From Oceanospirillales bacterium (GTDB lineage: Bacteria > Pseudomonadota > Gammaproteobacteria > Pseudomonadales > Balneatricaceae): a stretch of 50,605 nucleotides of DNA. Under the pieces are notes generated by a model, which saw only the letters and a program-made list of their open reading frames with translations, did not search any database and was not told the origin of the DNA. The stretch lies in the NCBI GenBank assembly GCA_018223185.1, contig JAAEYW010000031.1, positions 1 through 50,605 of the forward strand, written 5' to 3'. Positions 43,592 through 50,605 of the stretch are shown in pieces. The position numbers and the translations under genes are program-made. How positions within the stretch are numbered: position 1 is the stretch's first letter; every line of letters begins with the position of its first letter.

Positions 43592-44752
43592 TTAAATAGT
43601 CAGGCGCTCCGAGAACGGCTTTTCTGCGAGCTTAAGCTGTTTGGCTGCCAGTGCATAACCACCATCGGTGCCGTCAACAAAATGCAGATGGCCTCCATCA
43701 CTCATACTCTCCACATAGCAGGTCATCTGCGCGGCATCCGAAACATGAATACCAAAATTGAGCAGGCCTGCCTGCTGCTCTGACTGCAGATAGTCTTCTA
43801 TTGCTCGGTAATCTGAAGAAGAGCAGTCAAGCACCATCCGCAGTGTGTCATCGTATTTTTTAAAATCACAGTGCAACGGAATTTTATCAACATAGTTCTG
43901 TACGCCGGGAATAAACCTGAAGCCCTTAAGATTAAACAGCGGAACCGTCAAAAACAGCTCATAAAGGGTGCTAAAGAAAACTTTATTGAAACCAATATCG
44001 GTCACCCTCAACTGCCGTTTCAGGTTATCCAGAAAAGAGCGGTAACTCGCATTATTCATGCTGACCGGATTAGCCGTGGCGAAAGAGCCTCCCAGAATTG
44101 TCTCAATCCTGGCAATCACCCGGGTTAACACCGTCTGATCATTCTCGTCCTGAGGCTGAATCAAAACCGAAATAGTCACACCGTTCCCCGAGGGAACCGG
44201 TTGCCAGCGACAGGTGAGTCCACTGAAAATATCAGTTTTGCTGAACACAGCGCAGGATTCACACCGAAACTCTGCGCGGTTTTTAACCAGCGTCTCCGCC
44301 AGCGAAATACCACCCCCTTTAAACATCGCCTGAGCAATACTCTCACCTGTGAGGTATTTTGCGATCTGAAGATCTTTGCCCAGCGCCCGCAAAGTTCTGA
44401 CCGGAACCAGCCCCGCATGAAGCTCTAAAGCGAAGCTCTCTCGGGCATAGTGACTCAGCGACTGCAACACGTTAAGGGTCTCATTCCGCATGCTTTCATT
44501 CACCAGAACCGTCGCGCCGTCACCCCCAAAAACAAATGGCAGGTTAGGGTTAACCAGATTAAGATGGGCGGTGATGGCTGCCGCCCCGATAAAGTTAACG
44601 TCCCGGTAGTTACCCCGCTCAATCGCTTCAGTTGAGCCACGAACATCCACAACAGATACATACCAGTCATCCGGTACCGGGCGGTAGAAACGCTCATCAA
44701 CCATCTGAGCGATATCCGTAAAACCTGTTAACTGCCGATAGAAGTTATCCAT
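43592..44752 (-). CDS. DUF3095 protein with nucleotide-cyclase-like start
   Basis: This is a 386-aa soluble protein of the DUF3095 family. Residues 28-80 resemble a class III nucleotide cyclase core: 'WYVSVVDVRGSTEAIERGNY' carries the first metal-binding Asp, and 'PFVFGGDGATVLV' matches the cyclase/GGDEF-like hairpin. The remainder is specific to the family. No enzymatic activity is known to me for it. It lies between the DUF3135 gene and ilvA. Confidence 0.85.
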   Translation of the reverse strand: MDNFYRQLTGFTDIAQMVDERFYRPVPDDWYVSVVDVRGSTEAIERGNYRDVNFIGAAAITAHLNLVNPNLPFVFGGDGATVLVNESMRNETLNVLQSLSHYARESFALELHAGLVPVRTLRALGKDLQIAKYLTGESIAQAMFKGGGISLAETLVKNRAEFRCESCAVFSKTDIFSGLTCRWQPVPSGNGVTISVLIQPQDENDQTVLTRVIARIETILGGSFATANPVSMNNASYRSFLDNLKRQLRVTDIGFNKVFFSTLYELFLTVPLFNLKGFRFIPGVQNYVDKIPLHCDFKKYDDTLRMVLDCSSSDYRAIEDYLQSEQQAGLLNFGIHVSDAAQMTCYVESMSDGGHLHFVDGTDGGYALAAKQLKLAEKPFSERLTI

Positions 44753-44874
44753 CTGCTCTGCCCATTCTGTTTGCCAAAGATCTTATCTTAACAGTCTTCC
44801 GTCAGGCAGGCAGAGCAGGCTAACTCTATACATACCACTTTGTTGATAAACCAGGGCTGACTGAACTGACCGCC

Positions 44875-46176
44875 TTAAACCACAAACCGGAACAGGTCCT
44901 GGCGGTCGTTGAGATACTCAAAACGGATCTGCTTCTGCGTCATGCGGGCAAGCAATGGCTGCAGGTCCTCTTTGCAGGCCAGTTCAATACCGATCAGAGC
45001 CGGGCCGCGATCGCAGTTATTCTTTTTAGAATATTCAAAGCGGGCGATATCATCATGCGGCCCCAGAACCTCAGCAAGAAACTCACGCAACGCGCCGGCC
45101 CGCTGGGGAAAGTTAACAATAAAGTAGTGCTTCAGCCCCTCAAACAGCATCGCACGCTCTTTAATCTCTTCGGTACGCAGAATATCGTTATTGCCCCCAC
45201 TGACGACACAGACCACCGTTTTACCCCGGATCTCATCTTTAAAGCTATCCAGCGCCGCAATCGATAATGCGCCCGCAGGCTCGACGACAATCGCCTCCTG
45301 ATTGTACAACTGCATCATGGTGGAACAGACCTTGCCCTCCGGCACCGTCACAACGCGTTCCAGATTCTGCTTACAGATCTCAAAGGTGCGTTCGCCCACC
45401 CGTTTTACCGCCGCACCATCAACAAAGTTATCTATCTGTGACAGCGTTTCATTGCAGCCAGCGGCTAACGAACCACTCATCGAAGCGGCACCCTCAGGCT
45501 CGACACCAATCAAACGTGTCAGGGGAGAGCGCGCTGCGAAATAGGATGACACCCCGGATGCCAGTCCGCCACCACCCACAGGCATCAGCAGCATATCCAC
45601 CTGACGCTCTGTGGCGGCCAGCTGATTGAGAATTTCAACCCCCACCGATGCCTGACCCTCAATCACTTTCGGATCATCAAAGGGATGTACAAAAACAGCC
45701 TGTTCCGCCGTACAGAAAAGCATCGCCTGATGATATGCATCATCATACGTATCACCGACTAAACGAACATCCACGAGCGCTTTGCCATACTTTCGCACCT
45801 GTTCAACCTTCTGACCCGGGGTCGGGGCTGGCATAAAAATGGTGGCGTTTAGCCCCAGCAGGGCACAGGCGTAAGCCACTCCCTGAGCATGATTTCCGGC
45901 ACTGGCACAGACGATTCCCTGTGACTGCTGCGCCGCCGTGAGGCTAACAATTTTGTTATATGCACCACGGATCTTATAGGAGCGGACCAGTTGCTGATCT
46001 TCCCGCTTAAGGTAGATATCAGCAGCATATCGCTCGCTCAGGTTGTCGCTGCGGATCAGAGGGGTGCGGGTGACAACGGATTTAAGACGCTGCGCAGCGG
46101 CAAGGATCTCATCAAGGGCAGGGTAGTAGTCACGGGTATCAGTGTTATTGTTTGTGGAAACTGCGTTGTTCATCAT
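44875..46176 (-). CDS. ilvA: threonine ammonia-lyase (threonine deaminase)
   Basis: IlvA makes 2-oxobutanoate from threonine, the first committed step to isoleucine, with PLP. The PLP-lysine is in 'YLKREDQQLVRSYKIRGAYNK' region, and the glycine-rich phosphate loop is 'PVGGGGLASGV'. 'CASAGNHAQGVAYAC' is also conserved. The C-terminal 85 residues form a single ACT-like regulatory domain ('YFIVNFPQRAGALREFLAEVL'), shorter than the double domain of E. coli IlvA (514 aa). Length is 433 aa. The gene is alone on its transcript and is preceded by an Ile-rich leader peptide and attenuator. Confidence 0.93.
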   Translation of the reverse strand: MMNNAVSTNNNTDTRDYYPALDEILAAAQRLKSVVTRTPLIRSDNLSERYAADIYLKREDQQLVRSYKIRGAYNKIVSLTAAQQSQGIVCASAGNHAQGVAYACALLGLNATIFMPAPTPGQKVEQVRKYGKALVDVRLVGDTYDDAYHQAMLFCTAEQAVFVHPFDDPKVIEGQASVGVEILNQLAATERQVDMLLMPVGGGGLASGVSSYFAARSPLTRLIGVEPEGAASMSGSLAAGCNETLSQIDNFVDGAAVKRVGERTFEICKQNLERVVTVPEGKVCSTMMQLYNQEAIVVEPAGALSIAALDSFKDEIRGKTVVCVVSGGNNDILRTEEIKERAMLFEGLKHYFIVNFPQRAGALREFLAEVLGPHDDIARFEYSKKNNCDRGPALIGIELACKEDLQPLLARMTQKQIRFEYLNDRQDLFRFVV

Positions 46177-46250
46177 GGCTCTGTGGACCTCACTAGTGAT
46201 TGAATAATGGGTTACCCAGACCCTGCTACTGGCAGCGGGTTTCAGATATA

Positions 46251-46282
46251 AAAAAACCCGCCTGAGAGGGCGGGTTTTTTTT
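46251..46282 (-). terminator. attenuator terminator in the ilvA leader
   Basis: On the minus strand the RNA has AAAAAACCCGCC, a six-base loop and GGCGGGTTTTTT. It is a strong rho-independent terminator that lies upstream of ilvA, not after a gene. Its 5' arm can instead pair with GGTGGGTT (46312-46305) at the end of the leader peptide gene, making a competing antiterminator. Confidence 0.85.
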
Positions 46283-46302
46283 ATGTTTTGCTAAGACATG
46301 CG

Positions 46303-46368
46303 CTAACCCACCAGTTCCTCGGAAATGATGGTAATAATGCTATGGCTGTCTGCTGTGAATCTGTTCAT
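46303..46368 (-). CDS. ilvA leader peptide, 21 aa
   Basis: A 21-codon frame starts with ATG at 46368 and ends TAG at 46303. Near its middle it encodes SIITIIS: four isoleucine codons and one threonine codon within five positions. The final codons contain GGTGGGTT, complementary to the 5' arm of the downstream terminator. Ribosome stalling at the Ile codons when Ile-tRNA is low would free that segment to form the antiterminator and allow ilvA transcription. The ribosome site is weak (CGAGCC). The composition, position and pairing make this a convincing leader although too short for standard gene finders. Confidence 0.8.
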   Translation of the reverse strand: MNRFTADSHSIITIISEELVG

Positions 46369-46375
46369 AGGCTCG

Positions 46376-46404
46376 ATCATGATCTATTTGCCTGACCGCG
46401 TCAA
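46376..46404 (-). promoter_or_regulatory. candidate ilvA promoter
   Basis: On the minus strand TTGACG (46404-46399) and CATGAT (46381-46376) are separated by exactly 17 bases. Transcription from here would begin very close to the leader ATG, leaving little or no untranslated leader, so the exact -10 element remains uncertain. Confidence 0.5.
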
Positions 46405-46585
46405 GACACTGGATTCAACAGGCATCAGAGTGATTCATTTGAAGTGAACCATCGCCGTGCCTATCCAGTACCTGATTAAGTTCAGCTATAATGGACAACT
46501 GAGAAGAAGTAAGCGCCAACATACTAAGAATATTTCACACCGTCCGGTATACCGGAAAGGTTATCATCTGGCCGGTTCTGGCATC

Positions 46586-47665
46586 CTACTCAACGATTGC
46601 CGTGGACTTAATCTGCGCCCACACCCGGTCACCCTCAGCAAGTCCCAGGGCATGCACAGAGCGCTGGGTTACACGACTGAGAATAAAGTTTGTGCCGATT
46701 TTCAGGCGTACCAGCGCAACACCCGGATGATCCCCCTCGCTGATCCGATCAATCACGGCCTGCAGTACATTAGCAATACTGCTGTTATGATCCGCCGTCA
46801 GTGTCAGACTGACATCCCGGGCCATCACCTGAAAACGCACCTTTTGTCCGCTGCTAAAGTTCAGATCCCTGATCCAGATCTCGCCGCCCTCAAAGCTGGC
46901 AAGCGCGAGATGCCACTGCCGCTGCACCTCAGTAATCCGCGCTTCGATAATCACACTGCCGGCATCGCTGGCCTGGTGCGGCAGCTCAACGTGGGAAAAG
47001 GTTTCATTCAGCGACCCGGCAGACGCCATCCGGCCCTGATTCAACACCACCAGATGATCCGCCAGACGGGCGACCTCACCCGGAGCATGGGTAACATAGA
47101 TCACCGGCATCTCCAGCGCCTCATGCAGCGTTTCAAGAAACGGCAGAATTTCCCGTTTGCGGGCCAGATCCAGTGCTGCCAGCGGCTCATCCATCAGCAG
47201 CAGGCGGGGATTCACCGCCAGTGCCCGGGCGATAGCGACACGCTGTTTCTCCCCCCCGGAAAGCCTGTCTGGTTTACGTTGCAGCAGGTGCCCGATGCCC
47301 AGCAGATCGACGACCTGGTCCAGTGAAAAGCCATCATGCTGGAAAGGCTGCCGTTTAACACCATAGTTAAGATTGCCTTTAACACTCAGATGAGGAAACA
47401 GATTAGCATCCTGAAACACATAACCAATCGGACGCTGATGAGTTGGGAGAAAGGTGTGCTGATCCTGCCAGACCTCACCGTTGACGATCAGCGTACCCTC
47501 GGCTTTTTCCAGACCGGCAATACAGCGCAGCAGAGTGGATTTACCCGACCCAGAGGGGCCAAACAGTGCCGTCACCCCCTGCGAGGGCAGATTCAGATCC
47601 ACATCCAGCACAAAGCCGTCATAATTAAGCTTAAATTGAGCATAAATATCAGCAGACACAGACAT
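46586..47665 (-). CDS. modC: molybdate ABC transporter ATP-binding protein
   Basis: ModC is the ATPase of the molybdate importer. It shows Walker A 'GPSGSGKSTLLR', signature 'LSGGEKQRVAIARAL', Walker B 'LLLMDEPLAALD' and switch His 'VIYVTHAPGEV'. The last third is the TOBE/MOP regulatory domain typical of ModC. Length of 359 aa is normal. Its start overlaps the modB stop, completing modE-modA-modB-modC. Confidence 0.95.
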   Translation of the reverse strand: MSVSADIYAQFKLNYDGFVLDVDLNLPSQGVTALFGPSGSGKSTLLRCIAGLEKAEGTLIVNGEVWQDQHTFLPTHQRPIGYVFQDANLFPHLSVKGNLNYGVKRQPFQHDGFSLDQVVDLLGIGHLLQRKPDRLSGGEKQRVAIARALAVNPRLLLMDEPLAALDLARKREILPFLETLHEALEMPVIYVTHAPGEVARLADHLVVLNQGRMASAGSLNETFSHVELPHQASDAGSVIIEARITEVQRQWHLALASFEGGEIWIRDLNFSSGQKVRFQVMARDVSLTLTADHNSSIANVLQAVIDRISEGDHPGVALVRLKIGTNFILSRVTQRSVHALGLAEGDRVWAQIKSTAIVE

Positions 47666-48339
47666 CAGAGTTTTCTTCTGTTCGGGTTAACGGTGTACAG
47701 CAACAACAGGGTCAGGAAGGAAAACACCAGCATCGTGATCGCCAGTGAATGAGCCTGACCATATTCCAGGGCTTCCACATAATCATAGATCTGCACGGAA
47801 ACCACCCGGGAGACACCGGGAATATTGCCACCCACCATCAGCACCACACCAAATTCACCCACGGTATGGGCAAATCCCAGTACGCTGCCGGTCAGAAACC
47901 CCGGCAGGGCTAACGGCAGGGCCACACTGAAGAAACGATCTGACGGACTGGCCCGCAGGGTCGCAGCGGCTTCCAGATAGTTGTCGCCGATGTTTTCAAA
48001 CGCCTGCTGAATCGGCTGAACCACAAAGGGCAGGGAGTAAAACACCGATGCCACCACCAGCCCGGCAAACGTAAAGGGCAGGGTGCCAATCCCCAGTGCC
48101 TGAGTGATCTGGCCGACAAAGCCCTGCGGCCCCATCACCAGCAGCAGATAAAAACCCAGAACCGAAGGCGGCAACACAATCGGCAGCGCCACCAATGCCT
48201 CAAAAAAAGGTTTCAGACGGCAACGGGTGTGCGCCAGCCACCAGGCGATCGGTGTACTGATAATCAGCAGCAACAGGGTAACAATGCTGGCCAGCTTGAC
48301 CGTTAATATAATGGCCGCCCAGTTTCCATCACTGAACAT
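47665..48339 (-). CDS. modB: molybdate ABC transporter permease
   Basis: ModB is the membrane channel of the molybdate importer. It has about five to six helices, and the ABC-permease EAA loop is visible as 'NYLEAAATLRASPSDRFFSVALPLALPG'. 'LPIVLPPSVLGFYLLL' is a further family signature. Length of 224 aa is normal. It overlaps modC. Confidence 0.95.
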   Translation of the reverse strand: MFSDGNWAAIILTVKLASIVTLLLLIISTPIAWWLAHTRCRLKPFFEALVALPIVLPPSVLGFYLLLVMGPQGFVGQITQALGIGTLPFTFAGLVVASVFYSLPFVVQPIQQAFENIGDNYLEAAATLRASPSDRFFSVALPLALPGFLTGSVLGFAHTVGEFGVVLMVGGNIPGVSRVVSVQIYDYVEALEYGQAHSLAITMLVFSFLTLLLLYTVNPNRRKL

Positions 48340-48359
48340 GGATGAGACTCCCGAATCGT

Positions 48360-49124
<765 letters not shown>

Positions 49125-49136
49125 TTACTCACCCGG

Positions 49137-49931
49137 TTAACTGACCACAGCCAGTATTACGTTGGAAGACTTAATCAGCGCAGTCACTTCAGTGCCGGTT
49201 TTCAGCGCCATATCCCTGACGCTATCGTTAGTAATAATAGCGGTCAGGGTTTTCCCCCCACGCAGCTCGACAATCACTTCGGCGTTAACCGCCCCCTCAT
49301 GACAGCGCACCACTGTGCCGGTGAGCGCATTACGGGAACTGGTTTTCAGGTTGTTATTGCTGCTCAGAATCACCCAGGATGATTTGATCAGGGCATACAC
49401 ATCCATCCCCTCTGTAAGCTCCAGATGTCCGACACTGTCACGGGTGATGTTCGACACAATCTCATCCCCACCGCCTATGTCGAGCACCACCTCGGCATTC
49501 ACCTCGCCGGTTTTAATCGTTTTAACTTTGCCTGAAAACTGATTCCGGGCGCTGGTTTTCATATCAAACCTGCGAATGAGTGGGTAATAGGACTCAAAAT
49601 CGTCCACCACCTGGTTGAGCTGATTCAAAGTCTGTTCCCGCTCTTTATCCAGATGCCGGTATACAGAAACCAGCCGACGGCCATGTGCGGTCAGAACAGC
49701 ACCACCACCGTTGCGTCCACCGACCCGGCGCTCAACCAACGGAGATTCAGCCAGATTATTAATCGCCTCAACGGCATCCCAGGCGGTTTTGTAACTCATC
49801 CCCATCAGGTTTGCAGCCGCCGTAATCGAGCCGCAGGCATCGATCTGCTCCAGCAACTCCAGATGGTCATATTTACGACCCCGGTTCATCAGTGGGCTTT
49901 TGTCCTGCTTCTGCACAGCCGCCTTCTTCAT
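49137..49931 (-). CDS. modE: molybdate-responsive transcriptional regulator
   Basis: ModE represses molybdate uptake genes when it binds molybdate. The N-terminal winged helix-turn-helix ('HLELLEQIDACGSITAAANLMGMSYKTAWDAVEAIN') is of the ModE/LysR-like type. It is followed by two MOP/TOBE domains, each beginning 'KTS(A/S)RN', that form the molybdate-binding module. I chose the ATG at 49931 (264 aa), preceded by GAGGAG at six bases. An upstream in-frame ATG at 49955 lacks a good ribosome site. It heads modEABC, and a ModE-like operator lies upstream. Confidence 0.94.
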   Translation of the reverse strand: MKKAAVQKQDKSPLMNRGRKYDHLELLEQIDACGSITAAANLMGMSYKTAWDAVEAINNLAESPLVERRVGGRNGGGAVLTAHGRRLVSVYRHLDKEREQTLNQLNQVVDDFESYYPLIRRFDMKTSARNQFSGKVKTIKTGEVNAEVVLDIGGGDEIVSNITRDSVGHLELTEGMDVYALIKSSWVILSSNNNLKTSSRNALTGTVVRCHEGAVNAEVIVELRGGKTLTAIITNDSVRDMALKTGTEVTALIKSSNVILAVVS

Positions 49932-49993
49932 TCTGGTCTCCTCAACCCTCATCATCTGAAAGAGCGTTAAACCGCATAATGCCTTAATAAAAG

Positions 49994-50018
49994 CGCTATC
50001 ACCTATAACTATATAGCG
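49994..50018. promoter_or_regulatory. candidate ModE operator
   Basis: CGCTAT and ATAGCG form an inverted repeat over 25 bases, about 65 bases before the modE start. On the minus strand it reads CGCTATATA, a seven-base spacer and GTGATAGCG, close in half-site and overall spacing to known ModE boxes. Confidence 0.6.
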
Positions 50019-50430
50019 AAACAGACAACCGTGCTAAATACTGCAGCTTTTCCTCCTACGTATTGCCGCTAAGCGGCTGATCAGCAACAGCTGACAGCAC
50101 CACCCAACTCGCATCGCACAGTGGTTTAACCAATCAGCAGAGATCTGCTTATATCGCCACCGTTATCAGGGCTACCCTATAGCGACAGCATAAGTCATGC
50201 CGCCCACTAACTAATTGAAAATAAATGATTACATCACCTTATCCCGGTCGTCTTTCTGACAATGCACAGATAAAAATAAATTCGCCTGTACTGTTTACAA
50301 CATAACAGAACCAGCAGGCTGAGAGAAAAATCCGGCTGTGGCACCGATAGCCATCACGGCCTGCTGAAGTCAGAACAACGACTATTCCGGGTTATGGCAG
50401 GGGGAAATTAAAGGCTACGGGCGATCAAGA
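50019..50430. other. intergenic region upstream of modE, no gene seen
   Basis: This stretch has no open frame with protein character and no RNA that I recognise. Its right end leads into a repeat pair with RAYT-like terminal sequence. Confidence 0.5.
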
Positions 50431-50486
50431 TCAGAACGGGTTACATGGTTGAGGTTGCGTTAAATAAAGGCTGTCCCCTTTAATTT
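50405..50486. repeat. inverted repeat with RAYT-like end sequence
   Basis: AAATTAAAGG (50405-50414) is repeated in inverse as CCTTTAATTT (50477-50486). The right copy sits in the string AAATAAAGGCTGTCCCC, which resembles sequence often found beside REP-associated (IS200-like) transposases. It may be the edge of such an element that continues past the window. Confidence 0.45.
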
Positions 50487-50605
50487 TCATCTGTCGATTT
50501 TGACGAACGATGTGCAAGTAGCGACCATAAGTAGACATAGTAGTTTCTCTAGGGAAGTTGCGAATAAGTCCCTCCTCTTGAGACAATCTGCGATGCAACC
50601 TTCTC
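50431..50605 (-). CDS. possible 3' end of a truncated reading frame at the window edge
   Basis: On the minus strand a frame is open from the window end to a TGA at 50433-50431, about 57 codons. It includes the segment 'STYGRYLHIVRQNRQ' and then reads through the repeat arm. I do not recognise the family. Given the adjacent RAYT-like repeats, a transposase C-terminal end is possible, but chance openness over this length is also plausible. Confidence 0.25.
   Translation of the reverse strand, partial: RRLHRRLSQEEGLIRNFPRETTMSTYGRYLHIVRQNRQMKIKGDSLYLTQPQPCNPF

Noticed and set aside
46457-47326. 289-codon plus-strand frame
   Set aside because: It lies opposite modC, whose motifs are unmistakable. 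The plus-strand product has no recognisable features.

Overview
This window is a stretch of gammaproteobacterial chromosome. Gene content, gene order and the mix of moderately GC-rich core genes point to a marine Oceanospirillales-type bacterium, though the genus is an inference. The block aroE-hemF-tsaC-purE-dprA-lysM / def-fmt-rsmB-trkA-trkH / acyltransferase / glyQ-glyS-gmhB is the one that lies close to the replication origin in Pseudomonas and relatives. Two parS-like ParB sites (30718-30733 and 35118-35133) fit an origin-proximal position. No oriC, prophage, CRISPR array or complete insertion sequence is visible.

Layout. 1-4.3 kb: a small conserved protein, a roughly 1-kb gene-poor stretch, an exported Ala-rich repeat protein, and a predicted outer-membrane beta-barrel protein. 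4.3-10 kb: tRNA-Leu(CAG), then a zinc-uptake locus with znuA diverging from zur-znuC-znuB around a Zur box. A MATE transporter and a PQQ-type sugar dehydrogenase follow in the same tightly spaced run. 10-13.8 kb: tag, yheV and prlC on the minus strand, then a gamma carbonic anhydrase on the plus strand. 13.75-16.33 kb: an AT-rich two-gene island with an HD-domain dGTPase-like gene and a downstream gene of uncertain family with weak DarT/ADP-ribosyltransferase resemblance. It is bracketed by inverted clusters of small hairpins and looks like a horizontally acquired, possibly anti-phage, module. 16.3-24 kb: lonB-type protease, aroE, hemF, tsaC, purE, dprA and a LysM protein, all on the minus strand. 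24-30 kb: def-fmt-rsmB-trkA-trkH on the plus strand, closed by a strong terminator. 30-35.4 kb: lipid acyltransferase, ytoQ, glyQS, gmhB and a small Cys-motif protein, with the two parS sites. 35.4-40.5 kb: a helix-turn-helix regulator, an AGCS amino-acid symporter, aspA and asparaginase, together an amino-acid uptake and deamination unit. 40.7-44.8 kb: zntB, a two-receiver protein, and DUF3135 and DUF3095 proteins. 44.9-46.4 kb: ilvA with a readable attenuation leader. 46.6-50 kb: the molybdate operon modEABC with a ModE-like operator. 50-50.6 kb: non-coding sequence ending in repeats that resemble the edge of a RAYT-type element.

The observations most worth a second look are the dGTPase island with its hairpin-flanked borders, the Ile-rich leader peptide and terminator/antiterminator in front of ilvA, the pair of parS sites that overlap translation signals, the Ala-rich exported repeat protein, and the double-receiver protein whose two halves lack complementary active-site residues. 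No computation was run. Family assignments rest on recognised motifs, gene length and neighbourhood.
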